Positions 1-7,979 of a stretch of 23,001 bases of DNA are shown in pieces. The notes under the pieces are model-generated. The model ran no database searches. It was not told where the DNA came from and saw only the letters and a list, made by a program, of their open reading frames with translations. This DNA is from DASQVO01 sp035640715 (GTDB taxonomy: Bacteria > Actinomycetota > Actinomycetes > Streptosporangiales > Streptosporangiaceae). The stretch spans positions 1 through 23,001 of the forward strand of contig DASQVO010000072.1 in the NCBI GenBank assembly GCA_035640715.1, given 5' to 3'. Both the position numbers and the translations under genes were made by a program. The stretch's first letter is position 1; the number at the start of each line of letters is the position of its first letter.

Positions 1-180
1 GACGCCGAGCTGGACGCCCGGGAAGCCGCGCAGGCGTCAGCCGGGGCGGCTCCAGCGGGGGCCGTGGGACCGGCCGCCGGATCGGGACCGGACGCGGGCG
101 CGGCGGAAGGCCCTGCCGACGCCGGCCGGCCGTGGTGGGAAAGCGACCCGCGTTTTAGCGACAGGTTCAGGCAGGTCTAG
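1..180 (+). CDS. C-terminal end of an unrecognised protein (5' end outside window)
   Basis: The first frame is open from base 1 to a TAG at 178-180, giving 59 residues of a gene that starts to the left. The visible part is a disordered-looking tail rich in Ala, Gly and Pro, ending in a short aromatic and charged segment (PWWESDPRFSDRF) that may be a conserved C-terminal motif. I do not recognise the family. Codon use fits a coding actinobacterial gene. The next gene follows on the same strand after about 70 bases, with a small inverted repeat right at the stop. Function unknown. It could be the tail of a membrane or regulatory protein, but nothing here decides that. Confidence 0.55.
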   Translation, partial: DAELDAREAAQASAGAAPAGAVGPAAGSGPDAGAAEGPADAGRPWWESDPRFSDRFRQV

Positions 181-202
181 TACCAGCCGTCGCTTCTGGT
201 AC
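180..202 (+). terminator. Inverted repeat at the end of the first gene
   Basis: GTACCAG (180-186) is repeated in inverted form as CTGGTAC (196-202) around a 9-nt loop, beginning at the last base of the TAG stop. The 7-bp stem has no U-tract, so it would be at best a weak, actinobacterial-style hairpin terminator. The same segment also carries a direct repeat (TACCAGCC at 181 and 200). Confidence 0.3.
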
Positions 203-253
203 CAGCCCCATTCCGGATGGCAGTGCATGAATTGCGGTGGGGGGTGTTTCGCG

Positions 254-643
254 GTGGCCTCGGCGTGGCAAATTGGATCCGTGGCACAGATCAACGCCGC
301 GGTCGACGCCCTCGTGGGCGACTGGCTGCCGTTGCCTGACGTTGCAGCCAGGCTCGGCATTCCCCTCGGCCGTGTGAAGCAACTCCTCCGTGACAGGAAA
401 CTGCTTGCCGTCGCGCGCACGGACGGCTCGCTCGCGGTTCCCGCCGCGTTCATCGACGGCCCCCAGGTCATCAAGGGGCTGCACGGGACACTGACGCTGC
501 TCTTCGACTGCGGATTCGACGAGGTTGAAGCGCTGCGCTGGCTGTTCACCGAGGACGAGACGCTTCCGGGTACCCCGATCCAGGCGATCGCCCTGCACCG
601 GGGGACCGAGGTCAACCGCAGGGCGCAGGCACTGGCGTTTTAA
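254..643 (+). CDS. Rv2175c-family winged-helix DNA-binding protein
   Basis: This small protein resembles Mycobacterium tuberculosis Rv2175c, a winged-helix DNA-binding protein known as a substrate of the Ser/Thr kinase PknL. The visible family features are the helix-turn-helix region WLPLPDVAARLGIPLGRVKQ, a following wing with LLAVAR and a basic residue, the segment PQVIKGLHGTLTLLFDCGF, the WLFT motif, and the C-terminal RRAQAL signature. The start is uncertain. GTG at 254 has a G-rich purine stretch about 10 bases upstream. ATG at 227 and GTG at 281 are in frame, and only the sequence after about 281 is family-like. The length of 120-138 residues suits the family. It is followed directly by a GC hairpin and then priA. 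No kinase gene is visible in the window, so phosphorylation control is only an inference from the family. Confidence 0.85.
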   Translation: MASAWQIGSVAQINAAVDALVGDWLPLPDVAARLGIPLGRVKQLLRDRKLLAVARTDGSLAVPAAFIDGPQVIKGLHGTLTLLFDCGFDEVEALRWLFTEDETLPGTPIQAIALHRGTEVNRRAQALAF

Positions 644-644
644 C

Positions 645-664
645 CCGGGGGGACGACCCCCCGG
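645..664 (+). terminator. Strong GC hairpin after the Rv2175c-like gene
   Basis: CCGGGGGG (645-652), loop ACGA, CCCCCCGG (657-664) form a perfect 8-bp all-GC stem that begins one base after the TAA stop. There is no U-run. Strong GC hairpins without a T-tract are common at actinobacterial gene ends, so a terminator is the simplest reading. The 209-bp gap to priA holds further GC-rich inverted repeats around 696-755 and no gene that I can support. Confidence 0.55.
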
Positions 665-851
665 AACCCCCCGCCTGCTCGCGCCGGTTCTCGCCATTAC
701 ACCGGGCGCTCACCCGGGCGCAAGGCCCGGGGTCGCGCCCGGTACGACCATCGGCCCATATCCCGTTGCCGTGCTGCCGTGGCACCGGCGCTTGCCCGCG
801 CACGGGCCCGCACGGGGCCATCCTGCGTGCCCGTTCTGGTAGGACGGGAGC

Positions 852-2960
852 GTGACGGACGAGGCAGAACCGGCCGGCCCGGCGGGCCTGGCTGAGCGCC
901 GGCGCGTGCAGCGGCGCTCCGGCAAGCGGCCCGGCGGCCGGCCTCGCGGCACCTCGCCCGCCGAACGGCTCCCGGTGGCACGCGTGGCGGTCGATATCCC
1001 GCTCGCACATCTTGACCGCCCGTTCGATTACCTGGTGCCGGGACGGCTGTCCGAGGTGGCCGTGCCCGGTTGCCGGGTGCGCGTCAGGTTCGCGGGCCAG
1101 CTCGTCGACGGGTACCTGCTGGAGCGCGCTGACCAGAGCGACCACCGGGGCAGGCTCTCCTACCTGGACCGGGTGGTGTCGCCGGAGCCGGTGCTGACCC
1201 CGGAGATCGCCGGGCTGGCCCGGGCGGTAGCGGACCGGTACGCGGGCACCCTGGCCGATGTCCTGCGCCTGGCCATCCCGCCGAGGCACGCGGGCACGGA
1301 GGCCAAGCCGTCGCCGCCCGCCGCCAGCGCCCCGCCGCGGCCCGCGCCCGGATCCTGGGCGCGATATCCGGCCGGCGAGGCGTTCCTGGCGGCGCTGGCG
1401 GGCGGCCGCCCAGCTCACGCAGCCTGGTCGGCGCTGCCCGGCCCGGAATGGCCGGACGAGATCGCGGTCGTCGCGGCCACGGCCGCCTCGGCCGGGCGGG
1501 GGACGGTGATCGTCGTCCCCGACGGCAAGGATCTCGCCCGGGTGGACGCGGCCCTGGCCGCCCTGCTCGGCCCGGGCCAGCACGTCTGCCTGACCGCCGA
1601 GCTGGGGCCTGCCGAACGCTACCGGCGGTGGCTCGCGGTCCTGCGCGGCTCGGTGCGGATCTCGGCCGGCACCAGGGCCGCCATGTTCGCGCCGGTCACC
1701 AAGCTCGGCCTGGTGGTCCTCTGGGATGACGGCGATGACCTGCACGCCGAACGCCGGGCGCCGTACCCGCACGCGCGCGAGGTTCTCGCCCTGCGCGCAC
1801 ACCGGCAGGGCGCGGCGGCACTGATCGGCGGTTTCGCCCGGACCGCTGAGGTGACTCAGCTGGTGGCGGCGGGGTGGGCCCGCGCGCTGGCCGGGGACCG
1901 GACCGCGCTGCGCCAGGCCACTCCGCGGATCCGGACCGCGGCCGACGAAGGTGAGCTGGCCAGGGACGAGGCCGCACTGAGCGCGCGGCTGCCCAGCCTG
2001 GCGCTGCGCACCGCGCGTGGCGCGCTGACGCATGGCCCGGTGCTCGTTCAGGTCCCGAGGCGCGGCTACCTCGCGGCGATCGCCTGCGGCCGCTGCCGCG
2101 CACAGGCCCGCTGCGCTAGGTGCGCCGGCCAGCTGGAGATCGCGGGAGCCCGCGAGACCCCGCGTTGCCGGTGGTGCGGCGCGGTCGCGGGGAACTGGAG
2201 CTGTCCGCGCTGCGGCTTCACGCGTGTCCGTGCCGTGGTCACCGGGGCAGCACGCACCGCGGAAGAACTCGGCCGTGCCTTCCCATCCGTGCCGGTCCGC
2301 TTCTCCGGCGGCCAGGGCGTGATCGCTGCCATACCGCCGGATCCGGCCGTCGTCGTGGCGACGCCGGGCGCTGAACCGGTCGCGGCCGGCGGGTACGCCG
2401 CAGCCCTGCTGCTCGATGGCTGGGCCCTGCTCGGGCGGCCAAGCCTCCGGGCGGCCGAGGAGGCGCTGCGCAGGTGGCTGAACGCGGCGGCGCTCGTCAG
2501 GTCCGCAACCCGCGGCGGGAACGTCATCGTGCACGCCGACGCGGGAATTCCCGCGGTTCAGGCGCTGATCCGCTGGGACCCGGCCGGCCATGCCGAGCGT
2601 GAGCTTGCCGAGCGTGAGCAGCTGTCCTTCCCGCCGGCCGTCCGGATGGCGGCCGTCTCCGGGCCGGCCGCCGCCGTCGCGGAGCTGCTCGGCATGACCG
2701 GGCTGCCCGCAGGGGCTGAGGTTCTCGGCCCCGTGCCGGTGATCGAGGGCCAGGCGGGCCGCCCGCCCGCCGGCGGGGACGCCGCTGCCGGGACGGATGA
2801 TGACGATGCCGGCCAGGCGCCCGTGCGCGCGCTGATCCGGGTGCCGCGTGCCGAAGGTTCGGCACTGGCCCGGGCGCTGCAGTCGGCACAGGCCACCCGG
2901 AGCCCGCGCAAGGATGCCAGGCACCTGAGCGTGCAGCTTGACCCGGCTGAGCTGATCTGA
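852..2960 (+). CDS. priA: Primosomal protein N' (PriA), actinobacterial type lacking a working helicase motor
   Basis: PriA recognises stalled or D-loop forks and reloads the replisome. The N-terminal 3'-DNA-binding domain is clear (residues about 45-115, VDIPLAHLDRPFDYLVP). The central helicase region is degenerate: there is no GxTGSGKT Walker A, and the DEAH position reads WDDGDD (residues 291-296). The zinc domain is intact, with eight cysteines in CxxC pairs (C412, C415, C421, C424, C439, C442, C451, C454). The LSFPP segment near the C-terminus is also kept. Loss of the Walker motifs is a known trait of actinobacterial PriA, so the protein probably acts structurally and does not unwind DNA. 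The GTG at 852 is chosen for its AGGACGGGAG ribosome-binding site just upstream. At 702 residues it is near the usual family size, with a basic N-terminal extension of about 40 residues. Confidence 0.93.
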   Translation: MTDEAEPAGPAGLAERRRVQRRSGKRPGGRPRGTSPAERLPVARVAVDIPLAHLDRPFDYLVPGRLSEVAVPGCRVRVRFAGQLVDGYLLERADQSDHRGRLSYLDRVVSPEPVLTPEIAGLARAVADRYAGTLADVLRLAIPPRHAGTEAKPSPPAASAPPRPAPGSWARYPAGEAFLAALAGGRPAHAAWSALPGPEWPDEIAVVAATAASAGRGTVIVVPDGKDLARVDAALAALLGPGQHVCLTAELGPAERYRRWLAVLRGSVRISAGTRAAMFAPVTKLGLVVLWDDGDDLHAERRAPYPHAREVLALRAHRQGAAALIGGFARTAEVTQLVAAGWARALAGDRTALRQATPRIRTAADEGELARDEAALSARLPSLALRTARGALTHGPVLVQVPRRGYLAAIACGRCRAQARCARCAGQLEIAGARETPRCRWCGAVAGNWSCPRCGFTRVRAVVTGAARTAEELGRAFPSVPVRFSGGQGVIAAIPPDPAVVVATPGAEPVAAGGYAAALLLDGWALLGRPSLRAAEEALRRWLNAAALVRSATRGGNVIVHADAGIPAVQALIRWDPAGHAERELAEREQLSFPPAVRMAAVSGPAAAVAELLGMTGLPAGAEVLGPVPVIEGQAGRPPAGGDAAAGTDDDDAGQAPVRALIRVPRAEGSALARALQSAQATRSPRKDARHLSVQLDPAELI

Positions 2961-3050
2961 CCGTCAGTAGCCCCGGTCAAAGCCACTCTCGGCGGCTCGC
3001 TGGTGCCTTCATGGCCCAAAGCATGCGGCCTTAGGCCGTAGGGTGCTTCC

Positions 3051-4433
3051 GTGGCCACCTCGGACGGGAGCCTGCCGCCACGGTTGCGGAGTGCGGGCAG
3101 CCTGACCAGGCTGCCTCCTGTCCGCCTGGCATCCCGTGAGGAACTCGCATCCGCGGCACGTGTCGCGCCGCTGCTGCGGGTCGCGCGGGATCTTGCCATA
3201 TGGGCGGGGACTGGCCGGCCGCTGACCGGTCAGGGCGAGCTCACCCCGCCGGACGCGGCCGACGCCGCGGAAGCGCTTGACCTGTCACCCGATGAGGTCC
3301 GCGCCGCGTGGGCGATCGCCCGGGGCACCGGAATGGTAGCCGTGTCCGGAAGCAAGGCAGCCCGGGGGGAGCATCTCGATGTGCTGGCCTCCGGTGAACC
3401 CGAGGAAGCCCTAGCCGTGTGGCACAGCGCGCTGCGCACCGTCCTCGGCCAGGAGAATCTGGACGGCCTGGCCACCGCGCTCTATACGGCCGGCCGCCCA
3501 GTCCGGCTCGACGCGCTGTTCGAGGCCTACGCGGCAGCGGTCGGGGCGCTGACGATCAGCGGGGACGGGGAAGCGGCCACGTCCAGCGGGGCGCAGGCGG
3601 ATCCGCGCCCGGCCGACGGCGATCATACGGTCCCCCGGCCCGCCGGGCGGGCCGACGGTGACCAGGGATCCGGCGGCCCCGGCAGCCCCGAGGGCCCCGG
3701 CGACGTCGGCGAGGCCGGTGCACCGGGGCTCTCGCCCGGGCTGGAGATCCTCGCCGACCTCAGCGTCGTCGAACTCGGCGCCGACGAGGACGGGGCAGGG
3801 CTCACGGTGTCGCTGTCTCCGCTCGGCCTGTGGGGGATCCGGGACCGGCTCAGCGCGCGCGGCTGGCGCGTGCCGATACTCGGCGGCAGCGCGGGCGGCG
3901 GCGCCACGGCGGTGCTCGCGGTGCTCGCCGACTACGACGCCGAAGACGGCGAGGCGGAGATCGCGGCGTGGCTGGCGCGGCGCAGCCCGGAGCGCGCCGC
4001 GGAGGAGCTGATCGAGGCCGCCCGCACGGGATCACCGGGCCTGCGCGGCGCCGCGTTCGCGGTGCTTGACCGGATCGGTGGCGCGGCGGTACCCGCCGTC
4101 CGGCGGGCCATGGCCGATCCGGTGCTGCGGCCGCACGCCGCCGTCTGGCTGCGTGACCACGGTGAGGACGCCAGCCTCAGCCGCGAGGACAGCGCCTGGC
4201 TGCTCGTCGACCTCGGCGCCGGGCTGCTGGAAGAGGCGGCGCCGGAAGACGTCGTGGCGGAGCTGCTGCCTGACCTGCCGCCGCGCGCCCAGGCGGAGCT
4301 GGTGGCCGGGCTGTGGCGGGTCGAACATCCCGCCGTGATCGAGCTGCTGACCACGCTGAGTGATTACCATCCAGAACCGGATGTGGCGAAGGCGGCGCGC
4401 AAGGCGGCATTCAAGGCGCGATCGCGGCTGTGA
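3051..4433 (+). CDS. Conserved hypothetical protein with helical-repeat character
   Basis: This 460-residue protein lies between priA and def on the same strand, and I do not recognise a named family. Residues about 1-165 are largely helical and contain a segment that could be a degenerate helix-turn-helix (LTPPDAADAAEALDLSPDEV). A low-complexity Gly/Pro/Asp linker follows (about 180-225). The C-terminal half (about 290-455) has repeated short helices such as GSPGLRGAAFAVLDRIGGAA and ADPVLRPHAAVWLRDHGED, which resemble HEAT or armadillo-like repeats. There is no signal peptide and no membrane segment. The GTG start has an AGGG 7 bases upstream, and a 13-nt palindrome (CGGCCTTAGGCCG, 3026-3038) sits just before it as a possible operator or leader hairpin. 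A protein-protein scaffold role is a guess from the repeats. Confidence 0.8.
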   Translation: MATSDGSLPPRLRSAGSLTRLPPVRLASREELASAARVAPLLRVARDLAIWAGTGRPLTGQGELTPPDAADAAEALDLSPDEVRAAWAIARGTGMVAVSGSKAARGEHLDVLASGEPEEALAVWHSALRTVLGQENLDGLATALYTAGRPVRLDALFEAYAAAVGALTISGDGEAATSSGAQADPRPADGDHTVPRPAGRADGDQGSGGPGSPEGPGDVGEAGAPGLSPGLEILADLSVVELGADEDGAGLTVSLSPLGLWGIRDRLSARGWRVPILGGSAGGGATAVLAVLADYDAEDGEAEIAAWLARRSPERAAEELIEAARTGSPGLRGAAFAVLDRIGGAAVPAVRRAMADPVLRPHAAVWLRDHGEDASLSREDSAWLLVDLGAGLLEEAAPEDVVAELLPDLPPRAQAELVAGLWRVEHPAVIELLTTLSDYHPEPDVAKAARKAAFKARSRL

Positions 4434-4518
4434 TCTGCTCGCCGGCAGGCGCCGGGCACCGGTGATGGGGCGGGGCCTGCCTGCACGCAGAGTGCGCCGG
4501 TCGCTATGCCACGGGCCC

Positions 4519-4524
4519 TAAACT
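4519..4524 (+). promoter_or_regulatory. Possible -10 element of the def promoter
   Basis: TAAACT sits about 110 bases before the def start in an otherwise very GC-rich 199-bp gap (4434-4632). No convincing -35 hexamer is found at 16-18 bases upstream. I see no other feature in this gap. It is offered as a weak promoter candidate only. Confidence 0.25.
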
Positions 4525-4632
4525 GGGACCGGGACGCCACATGAACACCGATGCCCGATGGCGAACTGTGATCAGGGCACCGGATGGCGGCCGAGACAAG
4601 CGACGCCCATCATCGGCACGGGAGGATCTTTC

Positions 4633-5178
4633 GTGAGCGTGAAGCCGATCCGCCTGTTCGGCGATCCAGTGCTGCGCACCCCTGCGGAGCTGGTCCGCGA
4701 CTTCGACGCCGAGCTGCGCAGGCTGGTCAAGGATCTCACCGACACGATGATGGACGCGCCCGGCGCGGGTCTCGCCGCCCCCCAGATCGGCGTGGGCCTG
4801 CGCGTCTTTACCTACTTCGTGGACGATGAACTCGGGCACCTGATCAACCCTTCGCTCGACCTTTCCGAGGAGGAAGAGACCGACGAGGAGGGATGCCTGT
4901 CCTTCCCCGGCCTGTCCTTCCCGACTCGGCGCGCGTACGGGACCGTGGCCAAGGGCTTCAACATGTACGGCGACCCGGTGACGCTCGAGGGCACCGAACG
5001 GATGGCGCGGTGCTTCCAGCACGAGACCGATCACCTGGACGGCATCCTGTTCATCGACCGGCTTGACCAGGAGCAGAGGAAGCTCGCGATGAAGGCGATC
5101 CGCGAGGCTGAGTGGTCCGGCGTCGCGGTCCCCGAGGTGAAGGCGTCACCGCACCCCACGTTCGGCAAAGCCTTCTGA
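4633..5178 (+). CDS. def: Peptide deformylase
   Basis: The enzyme removes the formyl group from the N-terminal methionine of new proteins, as a metalloenzyme acting at the ribosome exit. All three family motifs are present: GAGLAAPQIG (residues 44-53), EGCLS (86-90, metal ligand Cys88) and QHETDHLDG (129-137, ligands His130 and His134 with catalytic Glu131). The start is the GTG at 4633, because a consensus GGAGG lies at 4621-4625 and the protein then begins at the usual family position (VSVKPIRLFGDPVLRT). An in-frame ATG 75 bases upstream would add non-conserved residues. The resulting 181 residues is normal for an actinobacterial Def. It stands just upstream of fmt, which adds the formyl group this enzyme removes, so the two probably share a transcript. 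Confidence 0.96.
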   Translation: MSVKPIRLFGDPVLRTPAELVRDFDAELRRLVKDLTDTMMDAPGAGLAAPQIGVGLRVFTYFVDDELGHLINPSLDLSEEEETDEEGCLSFPGLSFPTRRAYGTVAKGFNMYGDPVTLEGTERMARCFQHETDHLDGILFIDRLDQEQRKLAMKAIREAEWSGVAVPEVKASPHPTFGKAF

Positions 5179-5185
5179 CGCGCCC

Positions 5186-5200
5186 GTGAGCGTTACTCAC
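5186..5200 (+). promoter_or_regulatory. Short inverted repeat between def and fmt
   Basis: GTGAG, CGTTA, CTCAC form a 5-bp inverted repeat in the 71-bp gap between def and fmt. It is too short to be a good terminator. A regulator operator or chance are equally likely. Confidence 0.2.
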
Positions 5201-5249
5201 ATAGGACAGACACTTACGCGATGAGCGGTCTGAGGAGGCCGGATAGCTG

Positions 5250-6263
5250 ATGCGGCTCGTTTTCGCCGGGACGCCGGAGGCCGCCCTGCCGGCGCTCGAA
5301 GCGGTGCTTGAGTCGCATCACGAGGTTGTGGCCGTGGTCACCCGGCCGGATGCCCTGGTTGGCCGTGGCCGCAGGCTCGAGCCCAGCCCGGTCGCGCGCC
5401 GTGCCCGCGAGGCGGGCCTGGAGGTGCTGACCCCGGAGAAGGCCCGCGATCCCGCGTTCCTTGACCGGCTGCGGGAAATCGGGCCCGATTGCTGCCCGGT
5501 CACCGCGTACGGCGCGCTGCTCCCGCAGGCTGCCCTGGACATCCCGCCACGCGGATGGATCAACCTGCATTTCTCGGTGCTGCCCGCGTGGCGCGGCGCG
5601 TCCCCTGTCCAGCACGCCATCCTGCACGGGGACGACGTCACCGGGGCGACCACGTTCCGGATCGTCAAGGAGCTGGACGCTGGCCCGGTGTACGGGGTTG
5701 TCACCGAGCCGGTGCGCAGCCGCGACACCGCTGGCGAGCTGATGGCCAGGCTCGCGAGGTCCGGCGCGCGGCTGCTCGCCGGCACCCTGGACGGCATCGA
5801 GTCCGGGCAGATCCGGGCCGTGCCGCAGCCGGACGAGGGTGTCAGCTACGCGCCCAAGATCACCCCGGATGACGCGCGCGTCGACTGGGGCCATCCCGCC
5901 GCCCAGATCGACAGGCTGATCCGCGCGTGTACGCCGGAACCAGGCGCGTGGACCGAGTTTGGTGGCATCAGGCTGAAGCTGGGCCCGGTCGAGCCGGCCG
6001 CAGAAGCTGCCGTCGGCGCGGCAGTCCCGGGCGGCGCGGCAGTTCCGGGCGGCGGCGCGGAATTCACCGCTGGCCAGGACGGGGGCTGCAAGCTCGCGCC
6101 CGGCGAGCTCCTCATCACGCGCAAGGCGGTCTTCGCTGGCACGGGAACCGGCCCGGTCCGGCTCGGCGATATGCAGCCGCCCGGCAAACGGCCCATGCCG
6201 GCCGCCGCCTGGGCCCGCGGCCTTCACGTGGCCAGCGGTGGCCAGCCCCCGAAGTTCAGCTGA
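5250..6263 (+). CDS. fmt: Methionyl-tRNA formyltransferase
   Basis: The enzyme formylates initiator Met-tRNA using 10-formyl-tetrahydrofolate. The N-terminal formyltransferase fold begins at once (MRLVFAGTPEAALPAL). The catalytic triad is visible as Asn105 and His107 in NLHFSVLPAWRGASP and Asp143 in KELDAGPVYG. The SYAPKI segment leads into the C-terminal OB-fold domain that binds tRNA. The ATG is chosen for its strong AGGAGG Shine-Dalgarno at 5234-5239. At 337 residues it is slightly longer than usual, because an Ala/Gly/Pro-rich insertion (about 245-275, with a duplicated AAVPGG) lies inside the C-terminal domain. It ends one base before the rsmB ATG, which points to translational coupling. 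Confidence 0.95.
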   Translation: MRLVFAGTPEAALPALEAVLESHHEVVAVVTRPDALVGRGRRLEPSPVARRAREAGLEVLTPEKARDPAFLDRLREIGPDCCPVTAYGALLPQAALDIPPRGWINLHFSVLPAWRGASPVQHAILHGDDVTGATTFRIVKELDAGPVYGVVTEPVRSRDTAGELMARLARSGARLLAGTLDGIESGQIRAVPQPDEGVSYAPKITPDDARVDWGHPAAQIDRLIRACTPEPGAWTEFGGIRLKLGPVEPAAEAAVGAAVPGGAAVPGGGAEFTAGQDGGCKLAPGELLITRKAVFAGTGTGPVRLGDMQPPGKRPMPAAAWARGLHVASGGQPPKFS

Positions 6264-6264
6264 C

Positions 6265-7872
6265 ATGGCACGGCCGCAACGCAGCGGAACGGGGCCGGCC
6301 CGCAGCCGTGCCCGGCAGTCCCAGGCCGCGGATGCGCCCGCGCCCGGCAAGGGCCAGCATGGCAGGGGCGGCCAGCCGCGTGGGGGCCGGCCGGGAACCG
6401 CCCGCGGCACCCGCGCGGATCCGGTCCGGCGAACGGCCTACGACGTGCTGTGGGCCGTTGACCAACGGGACGCCTACGCCAACCTGTTCCTCCCCGCGCT
6501 CCTGCGCGAGCGCGGCATCGAGGGCCGCGACGCCGCCCTCGCCACGGAGCTGACCTACGGGACGCTGCGCGCCGTGGCAACCTATGACGCGATCCTGGAG
6601 ATGTGCAGCGACCGGAGGCTGGATGAGATCGATCCGCCGGTCCGCGAGGTGCTGCGGCTGGGAGCTCACCAGCTGCTCGCCACCCGCGTGCGCAGCCACG
6701 CCGCTGTCGCGACCTCCGTTGACCTTGCGAAGGACGTTGCCGGCATGCGTCCCGCCGGGTTCGTCAACGCGGTGCTGCGCCGTGTCGCCACCCGGGACCT
6801 GGAGGAATGGATCCAGATCATCGCGCCCGACCGTTCGGCGGATCCGGTGGGTTACCTGGCTGCGAGGTATGGCTACCCGCGGTGGATCGTCGGGGCGTTC
6901 CGTGACGCGCTCGGCGAGGACCCGGCCGGCGGCCTGGCGGAGACGGAGGGCACGCTCGCGGCGGGCAACATCCGCCCGCGGACCACGCTGGCCGCCGTTC
7001 CCGGCCTGGCCGATCAGGCTGAGCTTGCCGGGGAAGCTGAGCTTGCCGGGCAGGCCGGGCGTGCGCCCGCCGGGTCAGCGGGCGCCGGGGCGCAGACGGC
7101 GCGCTGGTCGCCGTTCGGCGTGGTCCTCAAGGGGGGTGATCCGGGGGCCCTGCCCGCGGTTGCCGAGGGCAGGGCCTTCGTGCAGGACGAGGCCAGTCAG
7201 CTGGCCGCGGTGGCGCTGGCGAGTGCCCCGCTGACCGGGCCCGATCAGCGCTGGCTCGACATGTGCGCCGGCCCCGGCGGGAAGGCGGCACTGCTCGGCG
7301 GCCTCGGCGGCGGGCGTGGTGCCCGGCTGCTCGCCTCGGATATGCGGCCGCACCGTGCCCAGCTGGCACGGGCGCACCTGCGCCGGCTGCCCGGTGCCGG
7401 GGTCGTAGTGGCCGACGGCCGCAGCGGCGCGTGGCAGGCCGGCGCATTCGATCGCGTGCTCGCCGACGTGCCATGTTCCGGGCTCGGGGCGCTGCGCCGC
7501 CGCCCGGAGGCCCGCTGGCGCAAGTCACCGGATGACGTGGCCAGCCTCGGCGGCCTCCAGCGCGACCTGCTCGGCGCGGCGATCGATGCGGCACGCCCAG
7601 GCGGCATCATCGCGTACGTGACGTGCTCGCCGCACCTGACGGAGACACGGGATGTGGTCAGCGACGTGATCCGCGCTAGGGACGACGTCTCGGTCATCGA
7701 CGCCCCGGCGATCCTGGCTGATGCGCCCGGTGTATCCGGTGCGCATGGCGTGCCGGACGTGCGCTGCCCGGATCCGTACGGTGCCTATGCCCAGTTCTGG
7801 CCGCACCGCCACGGCACCGACGCCATCTTCCTCGCCCTCATCCGCCGCGAGCCCCCGTCACCCCGGCACTGA
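6265..7872 (+). CDS. rsmB: 16S rRNA (cytosine-967-C5)-methyltransferase (RsmB/Sun)
   Basis: The enzyme methylates C967 of 16S rRNA using S-adenosylmethionine. A basic low-complexity leader (about residues 1-50) precedes a NusB-like RNA-binding domain (about 53-185, PVRRTAYDVLWAV). A Rossmann methyltransferase domain follows, with SAM motif I DMCAGPGGK at 332, motif IV DVPCSGLG at 401-408 (Cys404) and motif VI TCS with the likely nucleophile Cys454. The ATG at 6265 lies one base after the fmt stop. An in-frame ATG at 6238 would overlap fmt by 26 bases and is less likely. At 535 residues it is longer than the roughly 430 of E. coli RsmB, owing to the leader and an Ala/Gly-rich insertion with a duplicated AELAG near residues 250-275. 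Confidence 0.94.
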   Translation: MARPQRSGTGPARSRARQSQAADAPAPGKGQHGRGGQPRGGRPGTARGTRADPVRRTAYDVLWAVDQRDAYANLFLPALLRERGIEGRDAALATELTYGTLRAVATYDAILEMCSDRRLDEIDPPVREVLRLGAHQLLATRVRSHAAVATSVDLAKDVAGMRPAGFVNAVLRRVATRDLEEWIQIIAPDRSADPVGYLAARYGYPRWIVGAFRDALGEDPAGGLAETEGTLAAGNIRPRTTLAAVPGLADQAELAGEAELAGQAGRAPAGSAGAGAQTARWSPFGVVLKGGDPGALPAVAEGRAFVQDEASQLAAVALASAPLTGPDQRWLDMCAGPGGKAALLGGLGGGRGARLLASDMRPHRAQLARAHLRRLPGAGVVVADGRSGAWQAGAFDRVLADVPCSGLGALRRRPEARWRKSPDDVASLGGLQRDLLGAAIDAARPGGIIAYVTCSPHLTETRDVVSDVIRARDDVSVIDAPAILADAPGVSGAHGVPDVRCPDPYGAYAQFWPHRHGTDAIFLALIRREPPSPRH

Positions 7873-7890
7873 CGGTGCCTGGCGGCGGAT

Positions 7891-7913
7891 CCGGGGGAGG
7901 TCGCCTGCCCCGG
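7891..7913. terminator. Hairpin between convergent genes
   Basis: CCGGGG (7891-7896) pairs with CCCCGG (7908-7913). A G/G mismatch is followed by three more pairs around a TCG loop, so the stem has nine pairs in 23 nt. It lies between the rsmB stop and the end of the minus-strand phosphatase relic, where a bidirectional terminator is expected. No U-tract is seen on either strand. Confidence 0.5.
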
Positions 7914-7979
7914 ACGTGCTAGACGGCGAGGATGCCAGGGTGCAATGGGCAACGAGCCTGCGGACGACCGCGTCCTGCC

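Noticed and set aside
525..842. A 105-codon plus-strand frame across the gap before priA
   Set aside because: It overlaps the Rv2175c-like gene in another frame, and its translation is Pro/Arg/Gly-rich noise over GC hairpins.
612..2924. A 770-codon open frame on the minus strand over priA
   Set aside because: It is Arg/Gly/Pro-rich with no domain, and it lies antisense to a gene with clear conserved motifs. It is a high-GC shadow frame.
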